Source: Geotalea toluenoxydans JCM 15764
GTDB taxonomy: Bacteria > Desulfobacterota > Desulfuromonadia > Geobacterales > Geobacteraceae
Direction: 5' to 3'
Assembly (NCBI RefSeq): GCF_001311985.1
Contig: NZ_BBCJ01000009.1
Location: 81,700-145,699, forward strand
Length of the DNA: 64,000 nucleotides
Numbering within the stretch: position 1 is the stretch's first letter; the number at the start of each line of letters is the position of its first letter. Under the pieces are notes generated by a model. It was not told where the DNA came from. It searched no databases and saw nothing but the letters and a program-made list of their open reading frames with translations. Made by a program: the position numbers and the translations under genes. Below, piece after piece: positions 26,146-35,582 of the stretch.

Positions 26146-27885
26146 TCAATGCCCACCAAACTTCCCCGAGTTCCTTCCTTTTCTCCGCAAAAGCTCCGGC
26201 AGTTCCAGGGCGTTCAGCACATCTACCTTTTCCAGCCAGCCCCTACGGGCAGTGGCTACTCCGTAGGGAAGGAAATCGAAGTTGGTGATGACGTGGGCAT
26301 CGGTGTTGATGGCCACCGGTATCCCCAGCTCCTTGGTTCGCCGCGCCTGGCGGTCGTTGATGTCCAGGCGGAGAGGATAGGCGTTGATTTCCATGGCAGT
26401 ACCGGTTTCCGCAGCCACACGGAGCACATCGTCCATGTCGATCTCGTACGCCTCCCGCTCCCCCAGTACCCTGCCGGTGGGGTGGGCGATCATGGTCACC
26501 CACGGATTGCGCATGGCGGCCACCATCCTGGCGGTGATCTGCTCCCGGGGTTGCTTGAACGCCGAGTGGATGGAGGCGATGACGAAATCGAGCTCCTTAA
26601 GCACCTCATCGGGAAAATCAAGGGAGCCGTCGGGCAGGATGTCCATCTCCGTGCCGTGCAGCACCCGGAAATCGCCACTATTACGGTTGAAGGCGGTGAT
26701 CTCCTCCCGCTGCTCCATGAGCCTCTCAATGGTCAGGCCACGGGTGACCCCCAGGGACCGGGAGTGATCGGTGAGGGCGATATAGGCAAGCCCCCGCTTC
26801 CTGGCTGCGGCGGCCACCTTGTCCAGGGAATGCATGCCATCGCTCCACCGGGAGTGGACGTGCAGGTCCCCCCTGATGTCTTCGGCGGTGACCAGCCGGG
26901 GCAAGGCACCGGTCAGGGCCCGCCTCCACCTCGCCGCCGTCTTCTCGCAGTTCCGGTGGAATGAACGGCAGTCCCAGCACCCGATAGACGTCCTCCTCTT
27001 CTGCCCCGCCGATCCGTGAATCGTCTTCGGTGCGGAAGATGCCGTACTCATTGATCTTCAGCCCTGGCGCACCGCCATGTCCCTGAGCCGCACGTTGTGG
27101 TTTTTAGAGCCGGTGAGATAGGCGAGGGCAGCACCAAAGGAGTCCCGCTCCACCACCCGGAGGTCGACCTGGATCCCGTCCGTGACAAGCACCGACGACT
27201 TGGTCGGCCCTTTAAGCAGCAGGCGGGTCACCTGGGGGAGCGTGGTAAAGGCAATCATCAGTGCCGTCGGATCGGGGGAGGTGGCGACCATATCGATGTC
27301 CTTGACCGTCTCTTTCCAGCGCCTGATACTGCCGGCAAGCTCGATTCGCTCCACCAGTCCCTGCTTGCGCAGACTGTCCACCAGGGACTCGGCCAGAGGC
27401 AGCACCCGCCCGAGGGGAAACCGTTCCCGGCCCCTCTTTACCATCTCTATCCCCTTGAGGATATTTTCCTCGGTCTTGCTCTGGATCTTGGGGATTGCCC
27501 CAGCCAACCGGTGCTCGGCAGCGGCCCGTTCCAGATCGTCGATCCCTTTGATTTCCAGCTTGTCATAGAGGAGTTTCGCCTTTGCCGGTCCCAGACCGGG
27601 AATGACCAGCAGTTCCAGCATCCCCAGCGGTACCTCTTCCTTGAGCTTTTCATGGGCCTCGATCTTGCCGGTGGCGAGATACTCCTCGATCTTGGCGGCG
27701 AAATCTTTGCCGATCCCGGGGATTTCCAGCAGTTCCTTATGGGAGAGGTTGTCCACCGCCTGGGACAGTCCTTCCAGGTTCAAAGCGGCACGACGGTAGG
27801 CCCTGATCTTGAAAATATCGTAGCCACGGAACTCATGGATGTCAGCGATTTCGGAAAAGATGCGGGCGATCTCATGGTTTTTCAT
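26146..27885 (-). CDS. polX: DNA polymerase X with PHP domain (two frameshifts)
   Basis: Base-excision-repair-type polymerase/3'-5' exonuclease. The N-terminal HhH region (ELLEIPGIGKDFAAKIEEYL, LLVIPGLGPAKAKLLYD) is followed by the nucleotidyltransferase core (ELAGSIRRWKETVKDIDMVA with DxD, and VDLRVV). The C-terminal PHP phosphoesterase shows DLHVHSRWSDG, ALTDHS, HGTEMDI, AHPTGR and NTDAH. Shifts lie near 27057 (after MAVRQG, continuing LKINEYGIFRTED) and near 26935. RBS AAGGAGG before the ATG at 27885. Confidence 0.9.
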
Positions 27886-27989
27886 GGGTGCCTCCTTCCT
27901 TAAATTTTATCAGGTGAAGGTCAAGGAGGTAACTTCAACGTCCTGTAATTCGCCGCCTATTGAACATTGCTGATGGGGAAGTAGCAAGG

Positions 27990-28127
27990 ATGTTTAACGG
28001 AATCCTGGACACATATGATCTGACGCTGTTCAGTGCAATTCCAACCGGCGGCTCAAGTGCTCCGGTTACGGAGCCTGGGGCCTGCTTCCTTATCGGCAGC
28101 GGATTGTTAGTTCGAAATTTGAATTAA
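27990..28127 (+). pseudogene. Possible relic of a PEP-CTERM protein tail
   Basis: The gap between polX and the PanP-like gene (27886-28330) has no clear gene. One open frame (free from about 27930) reads NGILDTYDLTLFSAIPTGG, then PVTEPGACFLIGSGLLVRN and a stop. The EPG…L-I-GSGLL part resembles the PEP-CTERM sorting tail, with VTEPG for VPEPG. No RBS and no upstream body, so a relic at best. Confidence 0.3.
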
Positions 28128-28330
28128 AAAAGAGACCTTTTGCGAGGCCAGGGGCAACCATTGGGGGCGACGTCCTTGCTTTTTGGGCCAGTGTAGCTGT
28201 ATACTCCTGTTTTAAAATATCAAGGAGCCGAAGTATGGGCGGCAAGAAACGGCTGCGAAGGACCTTTCTGTTGCTGCCATACTGCCAGTACCAGCCCCGC
28301 AGTGGAAGACGCTCCAAAAGGTGAACCATA

Positions 28331-29978
28331 ATGCCGAAAAATCGTGAAGCAGCTCGCGCCAATCTGGAAAATCTCTACCGGATCTTTACCGTCCCGGAAG
28401 CGCCCGATTCGACCCTGGGCGCTATCGATCAGGCGATTGCCGCAGATGTCACCGGCTTTTTGCAGACCCATATCGTTGCCATCGAACGCGACCTCGAAGC
28501 TATCGAGCCGATTTCGCCTCTGCCATCATCCCGGAAGAACCGACCTACGTCTCCGAATATACCGAATTCGTCAAGGAGAACCTGGTCGCCCAGTCGGTCC
28601 ATACCGCTGCCCCCGGCTTTGTCGGCCACATGACTTCGGCGATCCCCTACTTCATGCTCCCCCTGGCGCGCCTCATGACCGCCCTCAACCAGAACCTGGT
28701 CAAGGTGGAGACCTCCAAGGCCTTTACCCCCATGGAGCGGCAGGTCCTGGCCATGCTCCATCACCTGGTCTATCGCCGGGATGCCGACTTCTATCCCGCC
28801 TGGATTCACAACAGCCAGCATGCCCTGGGGGCCTTCTGTTCCGGTGGCACCATTGCCAACGTCACGGCACTCTGGGTGGCGCGCAACCGCCTCTTCGCAC
28901 CACACGGTGATTTTGGCGGCATTGCACAGGAAGGGCTGGGCCGGGCGCTGCAGCATCGAGGGGCTGAGGGTATTGCGGTCCTAGTCTCCGAGCGCGGCCA
29001 CTATTCCTTCGGCAAGGCCGCCGATCTCCTGGGCCTGGGCCGGGACAACCTGATCAAGGTGCAGACCGATGCCCATAACCGTGTCGACCTGAAGCTGTTG
29101 CGGGAAGAGGTCCGGCGCCTGCAGGACAGGAACATACTCCCGCTGGCATTGGTTGGCATTGCCGGCACCACCGAAACCGGCAATATCGACCCGCTGGAGG
29201 CCTTGGCCGATCTCGCAGGGGAGCTAGGGTGCCATTTCCATGTGGACGCTGCCTGGGGTGGGCCGACCCTCTTTTCCGACCGGTTCCGCTCCCTGCTCAG
29301 TGGCATCGAGCGGGCCGACTCGGTCACCATCGATGCGCACAAGCAGCTCTATGTTCCCATGGGGGCGGGGATGGTCGTCTTCAAGGATCCGACGGCCCTT
29401 TCGGCGATCGAACATCATGCAAACTATATCCTGCGTCATGGCTCCAAGGATCTGGGGAGCCATACCCTCGAAGGATCACGGCCGGGTATGGCGATGTTGG
29501 TTCATGCCGGTTTATCCATCATCGGCCGCAAGGGGTACGAACTCCTCATGGATATGGGGATCGAGCGGGCGCGGACCTTTGCCGCCATGATCCGCCAGTA
29601 TCCCCATTTCGAACTGACCAGCGACCCGGAGCTGAATATCCTTACCTACCGCTACTGTCCGCTCAATGTACAAAAGGCCCTGGCCGCAGCGCCTGCTGAG
29701 CAGCGTGCCGGTATCAATGCACTCCTCGACCAGGTCTGCCTGCTGCTGCAAAAACATCAACGGGAAGCGGGGAAAACCTTTGTCTCCCGGACACGGCTGC
29801 GAGTGGCTCGCCATGATGAAGAACTAACTGTCCTGCGCGTCGTGTTGGCCAATCCACTGACGACCGACGAGATCCTGACGGCGGTTCTGGCCGAGCAGTG
29901 CGAGATCGTGCAGCAGCCGGAGATTCAGCCTTGTTGCAGCAGGTCGAGGAAATCTGTACAGGTTTGACGGCGAAATAG
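28331..29978 (+). CDS. panP: PanP-like pyridoxal-dependent aspartate 1-decarboxylase (two frameshifts)
   Basis: Glutamate-decarboxylase-like PLP enzyme; the PanP branch makes beta-alanine from aspartate for pantothenate/CoA. The N-terminus (NREAARANLENLYRIFTVPE) and VHTAAPGFVGHMTSAIPYFM match PanP. Substrate/PLP region FHVDAAWGG, PLP Lys in TIDAHKQLYVPMGAG. Shifts near 28505 and near 29931, where TT should be TTT; the true tail is LLQQVEEICTGLTAK with a stop at 29976-29978. PanP versus another decarboxylase of this group cannot be settled by eye. Confidence 0.85.
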
Positions 29979-30108
29979 AGGGGGGCTATTATCTTCGGGG
30001 GTGAGAGCTTCCACATCTAATAAAACCCCGCTTCCCGTTTCAAGCGTGTATATTGGGCGCCGTCGTTAAAAGAATGCCGACACAGCAAAGTCGAGAGAAG
30101 GTGAAACT

Positions 30109-30288
30109 ATGAGTATCTTTAATCTGTTTAATTGTAAGCCAGTGTGTCGAACCCGCATGGTCAGTCAGGATTTCTTCGAGTGCAAGGTGAAAAGACCCAA
30201 GCCGAAATTTTGCGAGTATTCCCTCAGCATGGGAGAAAGCTTCATCTGCAACCACCTTGACCGCGCCGGGTTTTCAAGTAAAAAGTAG
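30109..30288 (+). CDS. Small cysteine-containing protein, 59 residues
   Basis: ATG at 30109 after GAGAAGGTGAAACT, stop at 30286-30288. MSIFNLFNCKPVCRTRM is followed by a basic middle (CKVKRPKPKFCEY) and CNHLDRAGF. Five Cys in 59 residues suggest metal binding or disulfides. No family recognised. It lies just upstream of the acetyltransferase, same strand. Confidence 0.5.
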   Translation: MSIFNLFNCKPVCRTRMVSQDFFECKVKRPKPKFCEYSLSMGESFICNHLDRAGFSSKK

Positions 30289-30320
30289 TGCCGTAGCCAC
30301 GTCCTGGAGTCCCATTCATC

Positions 30321-30842
30321 ATGAAAATACAGAAGTTGACGATCGAGAACCGCTCCAAGGTCTATGCGCTATTGCAGCACGCCTTTCCCGGCACTGATTA
30401 TGAAGTGGCGCTGGTACGGAAACTCCACGAGAACAGCAGACCCGTGCATGAATGGGTCTGTATTCATACCAGCAAGGTCATCGCCTACATTGCTTTTTCC
30501 AACGCTTATGATGGCACCGACATCTGTGGCTTGCACCTGGCCCCCATGGCGGTGGCCCCCGAATTTCAAAATCAGGGGGTGGGTTCGGAACTGCTGAAAT
30601 TTGCCTTGCGACAGGAGGCGATTAAAAGCCGGACCCTGTTTGTCCTGGGGGAACCAGCTTATTACCAACGGTTTGGCTTTGAACCCTGCGGCGCCCCCAT
30701 CTGTCCGTTTGATAAGAACAACTCACATTTCCTGAGTATGCGAAACAACATTGCCGTCAGTTTCTCTGTGGGTTATGAGCCTGAGTTTAACGCTGCTGCC
30801 ACATCATCCGGCAAGCAGGGAAAGAAGCGCCGGTTACGATAA
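30321..30842 (+). CDS. GNAT-family N-acetyltransferase (YhbS-like)
   Basis: A 173-residue protein. The acetyl-CoA pyrophosphate loop is PEFQNQGVGSELLKFAL (Q/RxxGxG/A type); LAPMAVAP precedes it and GEPAYYQRFGFEPC follows, a YhbS hallmark. Substrate unknown. A basic tail (GKQGKKRRLR) ends the protein. Confidence 0.88.
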   Translation: MKIQKLTIENRSKVYALLQHAFPGTDYEVALVRKLHENSRPVHEWVCIHTSKVIAYIAFSNAYDGTDICGLHLAPMAVAPEFQNQGVGSELLKFALRQEAIKSRTLFVLGEPAYYQRFGFEPCGAPICPFDKNNSHFLSMRNNIAVSFSVGYEPEFNAAATSSGKQGKKRRLR

Positions 30843-30872
30843 GCATCGAAACGAGCGATTCACTTTTATTCA

Positions 30873-30899
30873 AAAGGCGACCATTATTGGGTCGCCTTT
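30873..30899 (+). terminator. GGCGACC hairpin terminator
   Basis: AAAGGCGACC-attattg-GGTCGCCTTT followed by a T-rich stretch, 30 bp after the acetyltransferase stop. Confidence 0.8.
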
Positions 30900-31047
30900 G
30901 TTGTTTCTTGTCCCGGAAACTGTTTTTTCGCCGCCGTACAGCCAACGTCCTCCCCATATCCACATTTTGGTGCACATGGGCGGTTATGCCGGGCTGATCA
31001 GCCAGCATTACCCGCAGCGCAACAAAAAAAGCTCCTTCGATCTGGTT

Positions 31048-31214
31048 CTAGGAGTCTGTCGGACTTAGAATGAATCGGCTGCGAAAATGGCAAATCGGTC
31101 CGGATCTCCGTAAATTTTCGACAAATAGGTCCACTATTCGCTCTCAAATTTCCAAATATCCGTCCTCGAATTTCCATTCTCTCGCTTCGATCCCTAAGTC
31201 CGACAGACTCCTAG
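31048..31214 (+). mobile_element. MITE copy 1, 167 bp with 21-bp terminal inverted repeats
   Basis: Left end CTAGGAGTCTGTCGGACTTAG and right end CTAAGTCCGACAGACTCCTAG are perfect inverted copies. The inside is A+T-rich, also partly palindromic (AAATAGGTCCACTATTCG), and codes for nothing convincing. A second copy lies at 58791-58958 in opposite orientation. It begins and ends in CTAG and lies 23 bp past the 3' end of the MFS gene. Confidence 0.88.
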
Positions 31215-31237
31215 CGCCGGAATGGAAAATCCAGTGG

Positions 31238-32584
31238 TTACTGGTGGCGTGACTTGAGCAGAAACGAGAAAATGAGCCTGTCAGGAGAAACCCGCACGCA
31301 GGGCAAAACTGTAGAAAGATGACCGTCCGGGGTAGAGCCCGGCCGGATAACGATCCTTGATGAGGCGACCAGCTGTGGGCCGGCGATACCGGCGGCGGAC
31401 CAGGCAGTGAGGATTGTGCCATAGACGGCAGGCATGACCCTGCTGCCGAACAGGTCGAGCACGAAGGAGGGCATGGTTCCGAAACCGCCGCCATAGCAGA
31501 GGAGAATGTAACAGACCAGCAGCGCGAATAGCCAGGGATTGTCTGTGTACGTCAAGAGGATAAACGCCAGCAGTTGGGTGCCGAGAATGACCCTGAAGGT
31601 CTCCCGGCGGCCGATCCGGTCCGAGATCCCTCCCCATAAAAACCTGCCGATACCGTTGAAAATGGAACTGACTGCGATCAGGGTGGCGCCGTACCTGGCA
31701 AGAGCCTCCTTTCCCAGCGCCGGGTCTGCCTTGCTCCAGATATCCTGAAAGAGCGGCGACTGGAAACCGATAATGGCGATGCCGGCGGTGATGTTGCAGA
31801 AGAAGATCACCCAGAGCAGCGCAAATTCCCGTGAAATCAGGCAGGCACGGGTTCCCCTGCCATGCTTGTCCGGGCCGCTCCCGGCGCCCGCCAATGGCAG
31901 GATACAACCGGACGGCATCCATCCGGTGGGCGGATTCCTGACAAAGGCTGCAGCAGGAATGACCAGCAGGAGGAACACCACCCCCATCACGGCAAAGACC
32001 CTTACCATATCTCCGCCCAGTTGCGCCAGGAGTAGAGGCGCTAAAACCTTCGACATCAGGAGGGCGCCAAAGCCGAACCCCATGACTACCATGCCGGTGG
32101 CAAACCCTTTCCGGTCTGGGAACCACCTGGCCACCGTTGCGACCGGAGTGACGTAGCTTAGTCCCAGGCCGGTTCCCCCGATTACGCCGTAACCGGCATA
32201 AAGGAGCGGGAGTGAATGCATTCTGAGCGCCAGTGCTGCCAGCAGGTAACCGCAGCCGAACAGCATCCCGCCCAGCAGGGCAAGGATCGTCGGTCCTGTC
32301 TTTGGCAATAACATCCCTCCAGCTGCGGCAGCCAGACCGAGAAAGCAGATGGCGAGGCTGAAAGCCCATGCCACTTGGCTGTTCGACCAAAAGTAGGCGT
32401 CGCAGAGGGGTTTCTGGAAGAAGCTCCAGGCGTACACGGTTCCCAGGTTGACCATCAGCAGCGTGCAGATTACCGCAATCAGCCAGCGGTTGAACGTCTT
32501 TACCACCCGTGCACCCCCTTTATTCCCGGACAACCCCCCATGCAGCAGCTCCGGGTAGGAATTTGAGTATATAGTTAGAAGCAA
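31238..32584 (-). CDS. MFS transporter, oxalate/formate antiporter (OFA) family (C-terminal frameshifts)
   Basis: About 430 residues with twelve likely membrane segments, the first being RWLIAVICTLLMVNLGTVYAWSFF. Typical OFA pieces are GYGVIGGTGLGLSYVTPVATVARWFPDRKGFATG in loop 4-5 and RFLWGGISDRIGRRETFRV in loop 8-9. Near 31370 and 31290 the frame changes; the last part in its own frame reads IFSFLLKSRHQ. The first residues (to about GGARV) may not be translated; a GTG near 32503 (VVKTFNRWL) is the likelier start. Probable carboxylate exchanger in the inner membrane. Confidence 0.82.
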   Translation of the reverse strand: MLLTIYSNSYPELLHGGLSGNKGGARVVKTFNRWLIAVICTLLMVNLGTVYAWSFFQKPLCDAYFWSNSQVAWAFSLAICFLGLAAAAGGMLLPKTGPTILALLGGMLFGCGYLLAALALRMHSLPLLYAGYGVIGGTGLGLSYVTPVATVARWFPDRKGFATGMVVMGFGFGALLMSKVLAPLLLAQLGGDMVRVFAVMGVVFLLLVIPAAAFVRNPPTGWMPSGCILPLAGAGSGPDKHGRGTRACLISREFALLWVIFFCNITAGIAIIGFQSPLFQDIWSKADPALGKEALARYGATLIAVSSIFNGIGRFLWGGISDRIGRRETFRVILGTQLLAFILLTYTDNPWLFALLVCYILLCYGGGFGTMPSFVLDLFGSRVMPAVYGTILTAWSAAGIAGPQLVASSRIVIRPGSTPDGHLSTVLPCVRVSPDRLIFSFLLKSRHQ

Positions 32585-32647
32585 TTTTGTCCAGTTAACT
32601 AATGATGGGCAACAATGGATTCTGGGGACGGAATTTGCTTAAAGCAG

Positions 32648-32669
32648 AAGGCGGCCTGTTGGCCGCCTT
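32648..32669. terminator. GGCGGCC hairpin between the MFS and SodC genes
   Basis: AAGGCGGCC-TGTT-GGCCGCCTT. It lies 60 bp beyond the sodC stop on the minus strand and probably ends that transcript. Confidence 0.7.
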
Positions 32670-32728
32670 TGATGTTTCATGCGCATATAAGTGCGGATAA
32701 ATGCCTTACTCCCTTCAGCCGTGCCGCA

Positions 32729-33247
32729 TCAGCTGGCGCCGACCACTCCACAGGCTATCCTGTCACCGGAGTTGCCGGTTGGGTCGGTCTTCTCGTCGTC
32801 AGGCTTGGCGTGGATGATCAGGGCCGTACCACCATCTTTCAGCAACGAGGTCTTCCCTTTGCCCAGTGTTGCACCTTCGGCGGTTGCCGTTAATTCTGCG
32901 GTGCCGTTCCCTTTCACCTCCAGGTTGGGCAGGTCGCCGGCATGCTTTCCTTCCGGGTGACCGGCACCGTGGTGCCTGCCGGTGGGGTTGAAGTGAGCGC
33001 CTGCGGTGGCAAAACCGGGAGGCTCGCACTTGCCGTTTTCATGGATATGCATGCCATGTTTACCCGGCGGGAGTCCCGACACCTTGACCGTCACTTCTAC
33101 GCCCCCCTTTCGTTCGGCGAAGGTTGCGGTACCGATCGATTTCCCGGTTGTGTCGACAATGGAAGAGGAAACAGTTTTTCCCGTTTCGCCAGCTCCGGCA
33201 ACAGTGGCAGAGGCAATCAGCAGAAGACATGTGGTTGATCTGATCAT
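32729..33247 (-). CDS. sodC: Periplasmic Cu/Zn superoxide dismutase
   Basis: Converts superoxide to H2O2 and O2. A signal peptide (CLLLIASATVAGAG) precedes a 150-residue Cu/Zn SOD. Copper ligands H67, H69 (HGMHIHENGKC) and H146 (ALIIHAKPDD) are visible, as are bridging H85 and zinc ligands H93 or nearby and D105; C74 and C166 form the disulfide. GDRIACGVV ends the protein. Intact. Confidence 0.95.
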   Translation of the reverse strand: MIRSTTCLLLIASATVAGAGETGKTVSSSIVDTTGKSIGTATFAERKGGVEVTVKVSGLPPGKHGMHIHENGKCEPPGFATAGAHFNPTGRHHGAGHPEGKHAGDLPNLEVKGNGTAELTATAEGATLGKGKTSLLKDGGTALIIHAKPDDEKTDPTGNSGDRIACGVVGAS

Positions 33248-33340
33248 CGCTTTCTCCTTGTAGGTTAGTTTCTGGTGCTAAAAGTGTAGATTGCTTAACC
33301 TGCTGTCAATCCGGCTCAAATGAGTGCTCCGCCGACTCCG

Positions 33341-33726
33341 TCAACGCTGCCTGGCGGCATCGACGCTCCAGATTCCACCTCCCTGGGCAGCTATGAAGAG
33401 GAAGACAAAACAATACAGTGCCGCCAGTTCGCCTTCATTCTGAAGCGGCAGCAACGCCTTCGTTCCATGGCCGATCCAGTAGCGAAGGCCATCTGGCCGC
33501 TGGCAATAAAGGCTGCCCAGTGGGTGAACAGACCTATCATAACCAGTATCCCGCAAAACAGCTCGATGGGACCGGCCACATAGGTAATGAAGGAGGGGAC
33601 TCCTGCCGGCATAGGGCTCGGAATAGCGAACAGCTTCTGGGCGCCGTGCCACAGAAACAGAAAGCCTGCCACGATGCGCATCAATGCATAACAGTGGGGA
33701 ATGTAGTCGGACATGAATGGTCTCAT
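33341..33726 (-). CDS. DoxX-family membrane protein (one frameshift)
   Basis: Four membrane segments: YALMRIVAGFLFLWHGAQKLF, FITYVAGPIELFCGILVMIGL, then FIASGQMAFAYW, and the last, AALYCFVFLFIAAQGGG, after a frame change near 33480. The start at 33726 follows GGAGGTGTTAC. DoxX proteins sit in the inner membrane and are tied to redox/thiol stress. It is 35 bp downstream of the VOC gene, so co-transcribed with it. Confidence 0.8.
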
Positions 33727-33761
33727 GTAACACCTCCAGATCGATACGCTGCTTACTCCGG

Positions 33762-34126
33762 TTATTTCGGAGAAGCCGGGTTCATCTGCCAGAGTGCCAG
33801 TGTCGCACCGGTGGGGTCGGTGATGACGCTGAACCAGCCGATGCCGGGAATTTCGGTGACATCTTTGCAGATCTTCGCCCCCAGGGTCCGGGCCTTTTCG
33901 GTGGCGGCGGCCGCATTGTCCACCAGAACGTAGGCGATCCAACATGAGGGGGTATCCGGGTCCGGGGTCTTCATCATGCCGCCGCCGGTTCCTTCGCCCA
34001 CCTTGATCAGGGTGTAGTCCATCCCCGGTATTTCTTCCAGCTGCCAATCGAACAGCCCGGTATAAAAAGCTTTTGCCTTGCTACATCGGTGGTCACAAGC
34101 TCCACATGTACGAAGGGATTTGCCAT
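33762..34126 (-). CDS. VOC/glyoxalase-fold protein (one frameshift)
   Basis: Begins MANPFVHVELVTTDVA and continues KAKAFYTGLFDWQLEEIPGM after a missing A near 34078. The second half-fold has AYVLVDNAAAATEKARTLGAKI and FSVITDPTGATLALWQ. Such proteins bind small electrophiles or metals; exact substrate unknown. It is divergent from the TetR gene, whose operator lies in between. Confidence 0.85.
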
Positions 34127-34222
34127 AAGTACACTCTCCTTTTTATATTGGTTTGTCTTAATTTATTATACGGCATCCTGCGCCTGAGTTGTGGTTACAA
34201 TCATAAAAACAGGACGTTTTTG

Positions 34223-34251
34223 TTGACATCTGGACCATCTGGTCCTAAAGT
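34223..34251 (+). promoter_or_regulatory. Promoter with TetR operator
   Basis: TTGACA (34223-34228), 17 bp, TAAAGT (34246-34251). The spacer holds the palindrome TGGACCATCTGGTCC (34231-34245). The same half-sites recur at 34867-34882. A repressor here would block RNA polymerase. Confidence 0.7.
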
Positions 34252-34258
34252 GGAACCC

Positions 34259-34849
34259 ATGACACTTGGAAGACCATTGGCATATGACCCCGACAAGGCA
34301 CTCAATGCCGCCATGCAGGTATTCTGGTCGCAGGGATATGAGGCCACTACACTGCAGGACTTGCTGCAGGCTATGGGGCTCTCCAAAAGCAGCTTCTACC
34401 AAGCATTCAGCGGCAAGAAAGAGCTTTTTCTGCGCTGCATTTCCCTATATCGGGAAAAAATTTCCCAAGGGCTGGCCGAGCTGCTGGAGAATTCTGTTTC
34501 CGGACGGGATTTCATCGAGCGGATGCTGCTCAATTCTGCGGCAGAGGCAAGGCGCACCATTGATATGCGTCGCGGTTGCCTGCTGATGAATACCGCCACC
34601 GAATGTGCACAGAAAGACCGCGACATTGCCGAGAGGGTCTCTTCCGGGTTCGCGGGGTTGAAGGAACTGCTCATCCAGGCGGTCAGGCGGGGGCAGACCG
34701 AGGGAGAGATAACCAGGGCAGTGGCGGCCGAGGTGCTGGCCGGTTACCTGATCAGCAGTCTGGGGGGTATCAAGACGGTTGTCAAGGGTGGGGCGGATGA
34801 ACAGCGCGTATGCGATATCGTAGCCGTTATCCTGCGGGCGCTGGACTGA
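34259..34849 (+). CDS. TetR/AcrR-family repressor
   Basis: A 196-residue protein. The N-terminal HTH is typical (GRPLAYDPDKALNAAMQVFW, then TTLQDLLQAMGLSKSSFYQAF). The ligand domain carries RRGCLLMNTATECA, usual in regulators of reactive-compound responses. The start at 34259 (MTLGRPLAY) fits the family. It lies between two matching operators, so it is probably self-regulated and controls the cupin gene and perhaps VOC/DoxX. Confidence 0.9.
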   Translation: MTLGRPLAYDPDKALNAAMQVFWSQGYEATTLQDLLQAMGLSKSSFYQAFSGKKELFLRCISLYREKISQGLAELLENSVSGRDFIERMLLNSAAEARRTIDMRRGCLLMNTATECAQKDRDIAERVSSGFAGLKELLIQAVRRGQTEGEITRAVAAEVLAGYLISSLGGIKTVVKGGADEQRVCDIVAVILRALD

Positions 34850-34866
34850 ATTTTTTTAAATATTTT

Positions 34867-34882
34867 TGGACCATAAGGTCCA
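34867..34882 (+). promoter_or_regulatory. Second TetR operator, upstream of the cupin gene
   Basis: TGGACCATAAGGTCCA, a palindrome of the same type as at 34231-34245, 27 bp before the cupin start. Confidence 0.7.
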
Positions 34883-34908
34883 CAATAATCCAAAAGGAGG
34901 AACAGGCA

Positions 34909-35334
34909 ATGACCATTCAGGGAAACAACTTTACCGCAGAGCACACCGGGCCGTTTGAAACACTTTTAAAAAGGGATTTTCTGGGCTTTCACGGCAAATT
35001 CTTCATCGGCGGCGATCTGGGACTCACCGGCTGCGAGGTCTCTCTTAATCGCCTTCCGGCCGGCAAGGGGATGCCATTTGTCCATGCCCATAGCAAGAAT
35101 GAAGAACTCTATATTGTTTTGGGTGGCAGTGGCATCTTTCATGTGGATGGGGAGGAGTTTCCGGTGAGCGAAGGAAGCCTGATCCGCGTGGCGCCGGCTG
35201 GAGAGCGTGCCTACAAGGCAGGAGATGTGGACCTCTATTTCATCTGCATCCAGGCCGAGGCGGGGAGTTTGACTCAGGCCACACTTGAAGATGGGGTCAG
35301 GCTCGCGACCAAAGCCTCGTGGATGACCAAGTAG
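34909..35334 (+). CDS. Cupin-domain protein
   Basis: A 141-residue single cupin. The metal site is HAHSKNEELYIVLGGSG (HxH and E) followed by FPVSEGSLIRVAPAGERAY. RBS AAAAGGAGG. Controlled by the TetR operator just upstream; the substrate or ligand is unknown. It shares regulation with a VOC/DoxX pair, which suggests a response to a reactive compound. Confidence 0.85.
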   Translation: MTIQGNNFTAEHTGPFETLLKRDFLGFHGKFFIGGDLGLTGCEVSLNRLPAGKGMPFVHAHSKNEELYIVLGGSGIFHVDGEEFPVSEGSLIRVAPAGERAYKAGDVDLYFICIQAEAGSLTQATLEDGVRLATKASWMTK

Positions 35335-35582
35335 CGTATCTGTGATCGGGGAATGCATGGAGACTCTTTGGTTCCTGCCAACTGCAGGTGGCGGTGGTAA
35401 TCCTTTGCGGCTTACTTCTTCACAGCTGCTTTTCTTCCTTCATACCAGATACTCCGGTCAATGGCCTTCAGGTGTCCAGATATGAGCGGTGATCGATAAC
35501 CTTGCTCTTTCCTGTCCGCGATATTATACTACGGCGGTAAACGCGGGTGCTGACAGTTCCCAAGATCATCATCAAAGGAGAA

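Noticed and set aside
31070..31252. 60-residue plus-strand frame within MITE copy 1
   Set aside because: No RBS, lies within the non-coding element and has no counterpart in copy 2.
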